IMG/VR virus record: IMGVR_UViG_3300047157_000068
Location: 1 to 64,000 of that record
Reading direction: 5' to 3' (one strand)
Source: a virus
DNA length: 64,000 nt
This document shows, piece by piece, positions 10,135 to 22,700 of the stretch. Within the stretch, counting starts at the first letter, position 1. Each line of letters opens with the position of its first letter. The notes beneath the pieces were generated by a model that was not told the DNA's origin, ran no database searches, and was given only the letters and a program-made list of their open reading frames with translations. Position numbers and translations under genes: made by a program.

Positions 10135-12723
10135 TTATAATTTTTCTATATCAGCTCCGGCTGCAATTAACTTTGCTAACATTCTTGAATCTACTTCTAG
10201 AGTTTCTCCACCTTGTTTCAAACCTTTAGTTTTCATTGCTAGTTTTATACCTTGTTGAGTAGCCCAACTAGCATCATCATAAAAATCTTGATCATAAACA
10301 TAGTCTCTTACTTGTTGTTTATCTATCCCTGCTTCTTGCATTAATGCTTTAAGATCTTTCTTTTTAACACCTGTAAAGAAATCTAAACCTTCTCCTACAC
10401 TAGAAATATTTTTAGCTTGATCATAAATATCCATAAGATTTGTTGCAGTGTTTGGTTGAATTCCCAAAAGTTGCTGTCCCATTTTTGATTCCATAAAATC
10501 TTTCGGTAAACCTGATAGTATTGCAGCTGTATCAACAACTGCGGTACCACCACCTATTTGCATATTCTTAAGTATATTGTGTTGTACATAATCAGGAAGT
10601 GCTTTAAACCCTTCATTATTAACTCCACCACCTTCTTTAGCAACATTCATATATAGGCCTGTAGTTCTATCTCCTTCACTACCAAATCCACCTGGATTCA
10701 CTAGCTCTCCCTTACCACGTTTGAAATTCATATCATACATAACACCAAAAGTATTATCAGCTATAGTATCTACAGTTTTTAAATCTTTTTCTGCTTGTTT
10801 ATTACTTTTTGCTTCTTTAATATCATTGGAAATTCTAAAACCTTGATAAACTGCATTTGATCCTTTACTATAAAGTTGACCCATTGCAGTATTAGGAAAA
10901 TCTTCCATAGCAAACAAAGGATCTCTTTTTCTTTTAACTGTAGGTTTATTTATCCTACTTCTTAATTCATCTGCAGATGGGCTTCCTGCTGTACCTGGTG
11001 TTCCTTCCCCTGTACCATCACCTCCATCTATATCTATGTAATCAGGTATACCGTCACCATCTTCATCAAGAAAATTACTATTTGATTGTTCTGACTCTTC
11101 TGTTCTATTACCATATGTCCCATCATCAATAGCTGCTCTCTTTACTAACTCAGTATCTTGCATATAATTTGTTTGACCAGCATTTTTCATAAAATCTGCT
11201 AAATCATCTGTATAAGGATTAAATCCTCCTCCAGTCAAATCAAATTCAGATTCTTGTTTACCATACATAAAATCTGGAATATTGAACTGTGCTTTTGGTA
11301 AATTAGAACCACCATATCTTTTAGATTCACCATTAGGAAAAAACTTACCTTTTAAATTTTCATATAACTGCTTACCTTTCTCAGACAAATTATCTATATT
11401 CATATTAAGAAACTTCTTAATTTCAGGATCATTAACATCAATGTTTTCTGTAGAAATTTCATTTGCTATTTTTTCTGACTCTTGAACAAGATTTCCTAAT
11501 ATATCTTTTTCAGGGTTTTCATATTTCCATTGTGTAACATAATCATCAAAGGCTTTTTGATTTTCTTCAGTTACATCAAATTTAATCTTATACTCTGAAT
11601 TTTTTAACTTAGTTAATTTATCATCAACCCTGTTTTGCTTAAAGTTACTAATAGCACCATCTTCACCAAAGAAATCACTAGCTACACTTGCAGTAGTATT
11701 TATTATATCATTTATATTAATGCTTTGATCTCCAAAAGCTGCAGGATTTAAATACATTGGGTTAGGCGCTAAATAACCATTATCTTTATTTTGTATAACT
11801 TTATTTTTATTAGATTTAGAAGCTATATTTATAAAATCAGATAACTGATTTACTGTTGGATCATTGGCAAACTTTTGTTCTAATTTAGATTGTGCTTGGG
11901 GATCAGGGTTAAAACCAATTGGGACATAACCACCCACATTCATTTCTTTTATATAAGAACCAGGCGTTCTATTAGATACAGGTGTATCATAAATACCTTC
12001 TCCACCATCTTGTGCTTTAGGTGCATCATGAGTATATCCTGCTTTCTTTAGTCTAAGATGTGCTTCATGATCTCTTGCTCTGATCTTTCTATCACCTTTA
12101 TACATAAAGTGTGGCTCAAATTCACCACCTTCTTCCTTCTTCCATCCAGCAGCATTCTTAGCAAAATTAGCCATCTTAACTACACTTGGTGGATAAGCTT
12201 TAGTATTTGACATAACTTTGTTATAAGCTTGCTTAACAGTCATACCACGTGATTTAGCCCATGCTGTAAACTTACCTTCATTTTTAGGATCTATTTCAAT
12301 ACCTGACTTGGCCATATTGATTGGATCAATATTCATATCCATAGCTGGTGCATCTTCTTGCATTGATTCTGCCCTTGCTAATTGTTGTGGGTTGTTTGTT
12401 ATTTCTTGAGGGCTAGGTTCTTGTTGTCTTTGAGACTGCTCTATTTGTTTAAATAATTCTAACACCATATCTTGTTCATAACCCATAGTCATAAGTGCTT
12501 GACCTATAAGGTTTTGATCAACATCTTGTGCCATCAAGTTCATTACTATCTCTTGTGGTTGCTGTCCTTGATTCATTGACTGAGAAAAAACCTCAGTTAT
12601 CTGCATAACTTGAGGATCAACTTGAGGTTGCTGTTGCATTCCCATAGGTTGTTGTTGCATACCTGGTTGTTGAGGTATCATTGCTCCTCCTTGCTGTTTT
12701 ACACTTTTTTTGTTTAAATCCAC
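10135..12723 (-). CDS. Large virion 'cargo'-type protein with thrombospondin-3-like Ca loop
   Basis: 862 residues from a GTG at 12723. A possible alternative ATG at residue 15 has AAGGAGG just upstream on the minus strand; most genes here lack such a site, so the longer form is kept, but the start is uncertain. Residues ~15-120 are Gln/Met-rich. At ~145-235 there is a basic domain (FTAWAKSRGMTVKQAY, then NFAKNAAGW) of a kind I recall from other large phages and aquatic viruses. Near residue 555 the segment DEDGDGIPDYID fits the thrombospondin type-3 calcium-binding pattern. The C-terminus is helical. A promoter-like motif lies 19-31 bp upstream. Probably an internal or ejected virion protein. 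Confidence 0.6.
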   Translation of the reverse strand: MDLNKKSVKQQGGAMIPQQPGMQQQPMGMQQQPQVDPQVMQITEVFSQSMNQGQQPQEIVMNLMAQDVDQNLIGQALMTMGYEQDMVLELFKQIEQSQRQQEPSPQEITNNPQQLARAESMQEDAPAMDMNIDPINMAKSGIEIDPKNEGKFTAWAKSRGMTVKQAYNKVMSNTKAYPPSVVKMANFAKNAAGWKKEEGGEFEPHFMYKGDRKIRARDHEAHLRLKKAGYTHDAPKAQDGGEGIYDTPVSNRTPGSYIKEMNVGGYVPIGFNPDPQAQSKLEQKFANDPTVNQLSDFINIASKSNKNKVIQNKDNGYLAPNPMYLNPAAFGDQSININDIINTTASVASDFFGEDGAISNFKQNRVDDKLTKLKNSEYKIKFDVTEENQKAFDDYVTQWKYENPEKDILGNLVQESEKIANEISTENIDVNDPEIKKFLNMNIDNLSEKGKQLYENLKGKFFPNGESKRYGGSNLPKAQFNIPDFMYGKQESEFDLTGGGFNPYTDDLADFMKNAGQTNYMQDTELVKRAAIDDGTYGNRTEESEQSNSNFLDEDGDGIPDYIDIDGGDGTGEGTPGTAGSPSADELRSRINKPTVKRKRDPLFAMEDFPNTAMGQLYSKGSNAVYQGFRISNDIKEAKSNKQAEKDLKTVDTIADNTFGVMYDMNFKRGKGELVNPGGFGSEGDRTTGLYMNVAKEGGGVNNEGFKALPDYVQHNILKNMQIGGGTAVVDTAAILSGLPKDFMESKMGQQLLGIQPNTATNLMDIYDQAKNISSVGEGLDFFTGVKKKDLKALMQEAGIDKQQVRDYVYDQDFYDDASWATQQGIKLAMKTKGLKQGGETLEVDSRMLAKLIAAGADIEKL

Positions 12724-12741
12724 GTTGATAATATTATATTA

Positions 12742-12754
12742 TTAATATACAAAT
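12742..12754 (-). promoter_or_regulatory. Promoter-like motif ATTTGTATATTAA
   Basis: On the minus strand this matches the consensus TTTGTATATTRT seen upstream of several other leftward genes (29.7, 37.3, 41.2, 42.6 and 58.8 kb). It lies 19-31 bp upstream of the GTG at 12723, in the 60-bp gap after the gene ending at 12784. Confidence 0.45.
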
Positions 12755-12783
12755 AATTAAGGAGATTCACTAATCTTTAGGGT

Positions 12784-15700
12784 TTAAGAATCTTTAATAA
12801 GTTCTGTCATTATGAAATTTGGAACACTCATACCTCTTTGTTTAGCTTCTTGATAATGTTTTGCATTAAGTTTATTATATAATTCTGTTGCACTTTTTTC
12901 TCTATATGTTCCATCATATTTACCAGATATAAAGTTATTGTATACACCGTACTCTCCTCCTTGTGCCATAGATGACATTTCAAAAGGTGATGGATCTTGG
13001 TCTACAGAAGCAAATCTTTCAGGAAATAAATCTGATCTATATTTATTTACTTTTTTAATATAAGAGTCAGCAGGTTTTTCTAATCCAACTGCTTGAGCAA
13101 TCTCAAACACTTGCTGACCTACTCCAGGAATATGCTTATAGTTAGTTGAACTTATATCTGCTAATGTAGCATCGTACAATTCTCTTAAAGCTTGCACCTC
13201 TTCTTGTGAAGTTCTATTATCATCTACACGTCCTGTTTTTAATAATCTATTAGATCCTTGATTATATGCTAAAATTGCCATGTTTCTTATATCAGTTTCT
13301 GTCAAACCTAATGAAGGATATTCTTTTGCATAGTCTTTAAAAAGCTCATAGTTTTTAGTTATCATATATGTTATTGCATCTAAACCTTTATTGTCATCTT
13401 TAAAGTCTTCTACACTATTAATATCAAAATATTCTTTTGCAAAACTATCTAATGATGCAAGTTTAGTTTTACCAATACCTAATGAAATATCTTTATCCTT
13501 TTTTCCTTTAAGATCATATACTACTCCTTTAACAAAAGAAACATCATCTCTTGATCTTGGTACATTACTACCAACTCCTGTTTCAACACCTGTTATACCA
13601 ATAACAGTTGACTCAAGCCAATCAGGATTCACAGAAGAATTTAATATCTTGGGTATTTTTAAAGAATTATATTTTGCTCTTTTAAATATATTCTGAAGTT
13701 GTTCAAGTCTTTCCCCTTCATAAACAACTTTATCTTCTTGAGAGCCTGAATATCTAAATGCTAAATTTTGTATTGCATTATCATTTACTTGAATATCCTC
13801 TATTCCATCAACATTATACTTTGATTTAATATCAAGATTTTCATTAGGTCTCCTGATCCATGCTGTAGTTAATTCATTATATGGTTGTTGTCTAACAGAA
13901 CCATTTACATTATGCGTAATAATTGGAACACCATCAATTATATTTGATACAAATCCACTATGAGTGTTATGTGTTTTTGACTTTAATGTTTCTTCATGAT
14001 GACTTGATCCATCCCAATATAAACCAACTATATCACCTATTTTATAATCTGATGCTTTTGTTTGTTTTTTCTTTTTTATTTGTTTAGTAATTCTTTTTAA
14101 ATCTTCTACTGAATTAACATTTTTAAATGCGGCATCATCATATATATTAAAAATAGTATTACTGTTTTTAGTTCTGTCCATATTTTCATATATGTCCCAG
14201 GCATCTTTATATTTAACACCCAACGCATCTGTCATTACTTCATTTCCCTCAAGTATAGTACACATACCAGCCGCACATCTTGTTTCTTCTAAACTGCTTG
14301 GTATAAAATCAAACACAAGAGCTTGAGGATCTTCTTCAGTATTAGCAGTGTTATATGCATCTAATGCTTCTTTAGTTTGGTCACCAAACTTTCCATCAAT
14401 ACTACTTGTGTTTTTATTAGGTAAGGTAGGAGAAAGATAACCTTCATCAACAAGTTTTTGTTGAATACCCATTACTTCTTGTTTAGTATCTGAAGAATAT
14501 TTTTTATGATATCTGGATATTGATGTAGGATTTAAATTTAAATCATCTACCATAGCCTGATGAGCAGCATATGTATTGCGTCCATATATACCATCTACTC
14601 CAGTATAACCAATGTTATATCCTTTACTTAGCAAAACTTCTTGTAAATCTTTAATTTCTGTTTCACTAGCATTACTCATATCTTTCCAACCCCTTGAGTA
14701 TTCATTAGATTTTCTAATAAAATCAGCAATTAAATTAGGACTATCATATGGTGTCATTAATTTTTCTTCTTCAGATATATCTTGCATTAACTTTTCATAA
14801 TCACCCTTAGCCATACTCTCTGGATTAAGTATACGCTGTTTGTTAAAATTAGGAATGTTTACGGCTGTATTATCTTGTGCAATTACCCTGTCTCTTCCAT
14901 AATCATCATTAAGTTGAGTTGGGTCAGGGAAATTTAAAAAGTCTTGTAATGGTGTACTTGGTTCAAAATTTAAATCAGGTAATATATCAAGTCTGGGTCT
15001 AACAACTCTGGTATTATCTTGTGGTATAGTATATCTTTCTTCACCATTACCATATTGTTTTTTATAATATGGTCTTGTTATATCTAAATATTCAGTTGGT
15101 GTCTTATTAGCTTGTTTAATAGTTTTTCCATATAGGTTAGGATAAACATCAGCTAAAGTTTTACCATCTCTAATAACATTACCAAAATACTCTCTTGTGC
15201 CTTGTCTACCTAAAAAATTTGATAAAGCTATAATATCCTCATAAGAAAAATTAAAGCCTTCTATTTGTGGCTTATACTCGTTCATCAAATCAAATGCATC
15301 TTTTAATAAAGGAGTTGTATTATTTGATTTTAAACCTTCATTAAGTCTTATACCAAATATTCTATTTTGTGCATCTATATCAGCTATAAACTCATCTCTT
15401 GTTCCATCATATAATTTTCCTTTTTGTAATTCAGAAAAACGTTGTCCATATAATCCAGAAGCCGTTGAATCAGGATTTTTCATAAGTTTACCATTTAAAC
15501 TTTCTGCCTGAGCAATTGCTCTTTTTAATTTTTCTTGATCAATATACTTAATTGTATCTTGCCATGTTTCAGGTTGTGCGGGTTGTCCACCATCTTGATA
15601 AACTCTACCACCAAGCTTTTTATAGAAAGCATCTAGGTTTTTCATAATTGATTCAGAATTACCTATCATAGTATTAAATCCTGGACCACTGGTACCTTCT

Positions 15701-16743
15701 CTCATAATTTTAACTAAAGCTGGTGGTAAAACGTATTCACCCCGCATAGGTGCGTTACCCACACCCCCGCTCATACTTCTAGCAATTGATGTACCTTGTG
15801 AACTAACATCAAAAAGTTTTGCATCTGCAGGATCTAAATATGCTGACATAACTCTTTTAGGATCTGCAGGATTTAATAAACCACCCTTCAAAGTATTCTT
15901 TGCATTGTTTAAATAAAAAGGTTGAATATCATCACTAAACCAATTACCATCTTCATAGTTTGTAAATGTTTTATTGTTTACATTTGCATCTTCAATTCTA
16001 TTTAATCTTACAGCATCTGTTTTCTTCATAAGTTTTTTAGAACCATCTGAAGTAAATACTTCTACCATGTCATCAGTTTTATTTAATAATGGTTTTACTA
16101 CTTCTTTTGCTTTATTAACTACCGGTTTTACTAGTTGCTTAATTGGTTCTTTTAAATTTTTACCCTTAGCCAACCATGCAGGTACAACAGGTATAGCACC
16201 CAAAGCATCAAAAGTTGCATCTACATATTCTCCTTCTTCAATATTTTGATTGGCATTTTCTGCATATTGTTTCCATGCAAAAGGATTAACCATATCTATT
16301 ATTGAATCAAAAGCATTTCTTTTAGAATTATTTACATTTAATCTATCAGGAATATCTTGACCACGTGCACTAAAGCCAAATGCTGTCATAGGATTAGCCA
16401 TTATATCAGCAGCTTTTTCATACCATGATTGTTCTTCATATTGAGATATGGTTGGTTGTTCTTTACCACTTTGAGCCATAGGTATTTCAACAACATAATC
16501 TGCATCACCATAGTTATAATTTTCTTTTCCGGGTATCATATCTTGAACAATGCCATTATTACCATATCCTCTAACTGGAAAATCTACACCCTCCATAGTA
16601 ATATCTGATGATGGTATAATGTTAAAAGGGTTATTTACATCAGGGCTATTTCTTTTATATCCTTCTGTACTAAACATTTCTGATACATGTGTTATGTATT
16701 CATTTGGTCCGCCTGGTAATCCTATGCTTTTTTTATTTGCCAT
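12784..16743 (-). CDS. Multi-domain virion-associated peptidoglycan hydrolase
   Basis: 1319 residues; the ATG overlaps the stop of the upstream gene (TAATG). After a hydrophobic/amphipathic N-terminal region, residues ~395-520 resemble a lytic-transglycosylase domain (AIAQAESLNG, then TASGLYGQRFSEL). Residues ~690-800 hold two PG_binding_1-like repeats (GYNIGYTGVDGIYGRNTYAA; IDGKFGDQTKEALDAY). Residues ~815-960 look like a CHAP/NlpC-type cysteine peptidase, with Cys in CAAGMC and a downstream HSGFV...THNVNG block. Residues ~1050-1190 look like a second SLT-type transglycosylase: catalytic-Glu candidate in ITGVETG, then SLGIGKTK and ILAYNQG. The family role would be local cell-wall opening during DNA ejection. 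The position beside the muzzle and cargo genes supports this. Each domain is a motif-level call. Confidence 0.65.
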   Translation of the reverse strand: MANKKSIGLPGGPNEYITHVSEMFSTEGYKRNSPDVNNPFNIIPSSDITMEGVDFPVRGYGNNGIVQDMIPGKENYNYGDADYVVEIPMAQSGKEQPTISQYEEQSWYEKAADIMANPMTAFGFSARGQDIPDRLNVNNSKRNAFDSIIDMVNPFAWKQYAENANQNIEEGEYVDATFDALGAIPVVPAWLAKGKNLKEPIKQLVKPVVNKAKEVVKPLLNKTDDMVEVFTSDGSKKLMKKTDAVRLNRIEDANVNNKTFTNYEDGNWFSDDIQPFYLNNAKNTLKGGLLNPADPKRVMSAYLDPADAKLFDVSSQGTSIARSMSGGVGNAPMRGEYVLPPALVKIMREGTSGPGFNTMIGNSESIMKNLDAFYKKLGGRVYQDGGQPAQPETWQDTIKYIDQEKLKRAIAQAESLNGKLMKNPDSTASGLYGQRFSELQKGKLYDGTRDEFIADIDAQNRIFGIRLNEGLKSNNTTPLLKDAFDLMNEYKPQIEGFNFSYEDIIALSNFLGRQGTREYFGNVIRDGKTLADVYPNLYGKTIKQANKTPTEYLDITRPYYKKQYGNGEERYTIPQDNTRVVRPRLDILPDLNFEPSTPLQDFLNFPDPTQLNDDYGRDRVIAQDNTAVNIPNFNKQRILNPESMAKGDYEKLMQDISEEEKLMTPYDSPNLIADFIRKSNEYSRGWKDMSNASETEIKDLQEVLLSKGYNIGYTGVDGIYGRNTYAAHQAMVDDLNLNPTSISRYHKKYSSDTKQEVMGIQQKLVDEGYLSPTLPNKNTSSIDGKFGDQTKEALDAYNTANTEEDPQALVFDFIPSSLEETRCAAGMCTILEGNEVMTDALGVKYKDAWDIYENMDRTKNSNTIFNIYDDAAFKNVNSVEDLKRITKQIKKKKQTKASDYKIGDIVGLYWDGSSHHEETLKSKTHNTHSGFVSNIIDGVPIITHNVNGSVRQQPYNELTTAWIRRPNENLDIKSKYNVDGIEDIQVNDNAIQNLAFRYSGSQEDKVVYEGERLEQLQNIFKRAKYNSLKIPKILNSSVNPDWLESTVIGITGVETGVGSNVPRSRDDVSFVKGVVYDLKGKKDKDISLGIGKTKLASLDSFAKEYFDINSVEDFKDDNKGLDAITYMITKNYELFKDYAKEYPSLGLTETDIRNMAILAYNQGSNRLLKTGRVDDNRTSQEEVQALRELYDATLADISSTNYKHIPGVGQQVFEIAQAVGLEKPADSYIKKVNKYRSDLFPERFASVDQDPSPFEMSSMAQGGEYGVYNNFISGKYDGTYREKSATELYNKLNAKHYQEAKQRGMSVPNFIMTELIKDS

Positions 16744-19700
16744 TATCTTTGTGATAGTAAAAGTTTAGTATTATTTAACCTCAATAGCATTTTTCTGTTT
16801 CCTGATACATTTCTACGTAAAATTAAGTTATTAGAATAATGTCTAAACTTCTTGCGTTCAGTTGGAGATTTTTGATAATTAAGGTTAATTGTATTTAATG
16901 GTCTTATATATCCATTTGATTCTGTGTTAAATATAGACTGCTCAACATTAGTAAACTCACCTCTGTCTCTTGTAATATCCCAAAATTGATTAAATCTAAA
17001 CTTGTGTTCAACTTTAGATACTAATATATCTATACTATTTAAATTTACTATTGGATAATTTAAATTAGCCCACGGACTATTAACTGGTTGTGGGTTTAAT
17101 TCAAGTAAGCCTGATGTTTGATCATTGTTATAAATAATAGATGCATCAAAATTAAAATCTAAATCTTCCCATTTATCACCCCCACACATATTATATTGAG
17201 GATCTCCTTTATAAACATATGTTTCAAGTTGGTATTCAAAACTTCTAATTGTATTTACAGCTTGTCCTGTATTAGATATTAAATCTATTTCCCAAGGATA
17301 ATCCACATTATAAAAATTAGCAAATGAATCACAACGTACATTGTGTCTCCAAATACCTCCATACACATAATTAGCTTGTGTACTTATATAATAAAAATAG
17401 TTACATCTAGCAGGATCAGGTTGTATAAAGTTAGGATCACCAATTTGATAAATTAATGGTGCACTATCTGGACATGTTCCTAGTTCTGTTACAACAGTAC
17501 CTGGCACTGTAATAGGTGGACATTCACATTCTACCTTTCTACATATAGGTGCTAAGTTTGGATCATCACTACATGTACCAGTAGATGAACTATATGTTGA
17601 TGTACTTGGGTCAGGATAAACTAGTGTATAACCTGTAGGACATTCACATACAAAAGGTATAGAACAAACATCACCAGCTATTGCAGTTGCTGAATCTAAT
17701 AATGATTGATTATTATTAGCAGCCATTGTATATTGATTTGGACCTGGTGTTGAATTAGGAACATCATATGTTGTATTACTTATACTGTCTAATAAAGCAG
17801 TTACACCAGGAACTGGATTAGTAGCCCCACAATAAACAGCAAATATTTCTTGTTTATGCTCATCTTGTAAATCTATGTCTGCTGATTGATTTGCTCCTGC
17901 TGCCCAATTACCTGTATTAGCATTAGGTCTACCCGTAGCAATTATAGCAGAATCCTGATACTGAGGTACACCATTTGCTGTACTATTAGCATTAGCACCC
18001 TGTGTTCCATCTGTGACAACAATCAATACTTGTCTAAAACTAGGATCTTGTGTTCTACCAGGATATTGTGCACTAAAACTTGATGCAGACTTATTATTTA
18101 ACATTGCTAATCCCCCATTACCTGTTAAAGGATTATTGATTCCACCAGTACCAAAAATAGCATTATTAGCACTAGTTCCACCACCAGCTGGCCAATTTGC
18201 AGTATATAGATTACATAATGATACACCTGTTGCATTAGAGTTCATACTCAAACCACCCTGAAGTAATTGAGTGCTAGCACCTGCCCACATTGTAGTACCT
18301 ATTTGCATTGTTCCTGCAGCTAAAGCATCAGTTACTTCTGTGCTATTCATAAATACATCTAACCAACGTAATTGTGCTGTACCATTATCTGTATTACCCA
18401 TAACTCCTGTACCAGGAACTAAATTTCCAGCAGCATCAAATACCATAGGAGTATAATTAGGAGGTCCACTAGGTGTAGTACTTCCAGATACATCCATTGC
18501 AATAACAATATCTAATAAACAATTAGTTGCTCCACCTGTAATATCAGCTGCTATATTAGTAACAGTTACTTCAGAATCTTCTACCTCATTTATACTTATT
18601 TCACATAAACCATTTACTGGGTTAAATGTATATCCTGGAGGACAAGATGGATTGTTTAAATCTTCAAAAGCATTAGTAGTAAAAAAATGATTTATGCTTG
18701 GTAACGCTAATCCCGGATGCCAATCATGAAATGATATCCATGCTTTAGCTTTTGGATCATAACTAACAGTCCATGAGCAGTCATCAAAATATAGTGGATC
18801 TCCTATATCTACAGGAATACTATTAGCTCCTAAAGTAATAGTAATTGGTTTAGCTATGCTATCAGTAAATTCAGCTGTTGCTATATATTGTGATTTAAGT
18901 TGATAATCCTTTTTCATAAAGTATACTATATCATCTACTGAATCATAAATGACATGACACCCAACTCCTGCAACAGGGTTATCTGACCAAACAGAATTCT
19001 CTGATTCTGGAAACTGTTTTACAAATTTAGAAGGTAAGTATTTTGCAAACCACCATTTCATTCCATTATTAGAAATAGGATCTAAACCTTTACCTCCATA
19101 CTGAAATATTTTACCTTGAGCTTGAGATATAAAAAATAAACCTAAAGGTGTATTTATAACTCCTCTTAAACTTTCTGATGAACCATATTCATTTGATAAA
19201 TCTGCATTAGCAACATTTTGAAATGGTTGGCTAAACAATCCTCCGTCACCTATAGTAAGTTTAGTATCTAACTGTGTTCTTAAAGTATCAAGACCTTGGA
19301 ACATTTGAGGTGATAAGTGAGGAAAGAATATTAATGCTCCACTTTTATTTATTGGTTTTATTACACTAACATCATTTTTAAAGTCTTTATAATTGTTTTG
19401 CAAAAAGACTCTCCAAAAATCTTTCTTAGATTCTTCCTGTGCTTGTAATGAGTAGATTAATCTTTTTGGATAATTTACAAAACATTCCTCTGCAGTTATT
19501 GGATCATAGTCTAAAGGTTGAACAAGACCAAAAGATGTCATTTGTGTAGGAAACTTACTAGGGCTTAATGACTCATCATATTTATAAAAGTTATCTGCCT
19601 TTTCAATCCTTGCATGAAATAATGCATCTACATCATTATAATCATAAGGCTCATATATTCTTTTTTGTGGTTCATCTTCCCAATCTCTGTGTGCTAAATT

Positions 19701-22700
19701 TACATCTGATTCAACATAAAAATCTAATATACCATTAGTATGCGTATAACCATATGCATATCTCATTTCAAAAAACCCATTAGGGTCACTACCATTCCAT
19801 GTTGAACTATCAAATGCACCTCCACATGAGTTTTCTCCTCTATCTAAATAATATAGATCATTTGGAACTATATCATCCCAACCACCAATAAGACCTGTGA
19901 GACCTAAACTTGATACTGCTCTAGCTAAATTAGTTATATCAAATCTTTGTGAGTTCATCCAATATCTTGGATAAGGTATGTTTACATATAAGGCATAATC
20001 AAATGTAAAACCATCTGGTTCTCCAAGCAAGTACCTGGTAAAAATAGGCATTATGGTTTTTTCTGTGTATCTTCCAACAAACGTATCACCAGCAAAACTA
20101 GGTGCTGATGAATATAAATAACCTAATGGCTTTTCTGGATCTAATAGTTCAACACAGCCTCTCATAGGTATTTGTTTAATACCTGAAAGCTGTCCATATT
20201 GATTATCAAAATTAAATTTTAATGCACCATAGTGTGCTGATATATCTGAACCACGTGGATTATCTTTTCCTGGAGATACAAAATAATCATCACTGTGAAC
20301 ATTCTCTGTACCATCAGCATTAACAGAACCACCTACTACAAATCTTGAATTATCTTGAACAGTAGGATTTGCAATTTCTTCACTCAATGATACTGCTACA
20401 GTTGTTGGTCTAAATAAATTGTTTATTTTATATTTTCCACTATCAAATGTTTGAAAAGAAGATCCTAAATAATTAGAGTCTTCATTTTTAATTCTCCATA
20501 AACCATTGTTAATTGGTGTAAAATCTGTAAACTGACCATCAGAATTATACTTCCACATGTAGTCTCTGTAATCAGTAGAATTATAAAATGCATCAATAAT
20601 TTCATTACCTGCAATAGCTATGTTTGTTTGAGTACTCAATAAGTTTGTGGCAATCTTAAGAAACTGTGGTAAGTTTGATACATTTGTATCATTACTACGT
20701 GTTCTTTCTACCTTACCAGTTTGAATTCCCGGAATTGCACCATCCTGTTGGTCTTTTTCAGCGTTATAATCTTCTGCATTTCGTGCAGAATTACCACCAA
20801 TATATAAATCACCTATCCCTGCAAGTGCATCAATAAGGTTTGTAGCGTTAAGATCAAAATCTATTCCTGCTGCGTTTTCATTTCCTCCTGCAGCTTCAGC
20901 TGATGCAACAGCTTGATCTCTTGCAGCATCAATATAATCATTAAATCTATCATCCCATGGTCCTTGAAAATCACCACCAGAAATTTCACCCCCACTTCTT
21001 GGAGTCCAGTTTACCGTAGCAACACCAGGTGGTACAGTTAACGTAACAAATCCATTGTTACCCCTTTGCGCTTTACCTTTTATTTCTTCTCCTTTAACTG
21101 TTGTACTAGATAGGTTAGTACTATTACTTGTAGCATTTCTACCAGTAGTACCTCTTAACTGATGCAAAGCATAACCAAATCCAATTATAGCTGAGGCAAA
21201 TGCAGCAATCCCTCTTATTATTTTTTGTTGAGGGTGATCTTCTGATGGTATAAAGTATCCTGATGATCTTCCTGATAATTCACCATATAAACGTGTCTCA
21301 TATGCATTTAAAAAAGGCTGCTTAAACATTAAGTCAGGAGATGAAAATGTAAAAACTGATTTTGAATATCCATCTAAAGGAGCAAAATCATCTATAGATT
21401 CTCCAAATTTATTACATCCTTCAGTTAATTTATCATTAACACCATCTTGAAAATACACATCAGGTCTTAAATCATTATAAGGATGATTAGGATATAAACC
21501 TTGAACAGTTTCACCTCCTATCAAATCTTCAGGATTAGGCACAGTATATTCTCTCATGTTTCTAAACAAGCCCTTTCCTAATATAGATTTAGCTCCTAGT
21601 CTTGAACCTCTTAGAAGTTCATACCCTACAACATTTGGTATATATGTACCATCATTATATTTAGGTCTTTCAATGTTATTAAATTGAACTCCTAAAATGT
21701 TTATTAAATCTATTCCAGTATTTGACAATGCAACAGTAGGTCCAACTTCTTCAGTTGGCATTTTATGATGTCTTATTGGTTTACCACATAAATCACCCCA
21801 TATATCTGGTTCATTTGGATATCTTTCTGTTGACTCCCAATAACCCATGTTACCTCTAGATGTTATTGTAGATCCATCAGGTAACTGTGAGACAGCAGTA
21901 CTTTCAACAGATGCTGTATTATATACTTTAAATAATTTTTCCCCGTCTGTTGTATTTAATACATTAGCTCCATTAAAAAATTCATCTTCATTATAAACAT
22001 CAGGACCTGGTACATTTGTAATTTGTCTAGTTACAACATTATACAATTCTGGAGCCCTACCGGGTATATGATATGAAGAAGATCTTTCCCCTGTATTATA
22101 TATCCATCTTATAAAAAAAGCATACTGCTCATCACGCAAAAAATTATATTTATTACCTCCCTTATGGTAATAGTTAGAAGGTAAAGAATTGGTAACCCAT
22201 TCAACCTTTATGTTATTTGCTAGTGGTTGATAGTTAAAGTCAAATTGTTCAACGGGTCCTTGTCTTATAAGCCAGTCATTTACAACAAACATTGATTCAG
22301 ACTTTTCATAAGCAGGACTCATTAAAGGTATTTGAATTAAGTCTACTGGAGGAAGCGCTTCATCAATATAATCAATGTTAATTTTCTTTTGTTGAGTGCT
22401 ATATAATCCTATTTTCTTTGCAGATGTTTGACCTTGATTTCTCCTGAGTATTACTAATTCATAGTATTCATATTTTTCATCTAAATTAGAAACTTCAATA
22501 TCTAATGATCCACTAGTACCTAAATGATCAAATATTGTTTGAATATTTGATATACCTATGTAGTCACCAACCTTTTGCTCATTTTCTGTATAAGCTATAA
22601 ATGCTTGATAAGATCCATTAGAAATCATACCTGAATCAACTGACTGAGATAAATTAATACAAGGTGTATCAACTAATGGTGCTAATCTTATTTTTTCACA

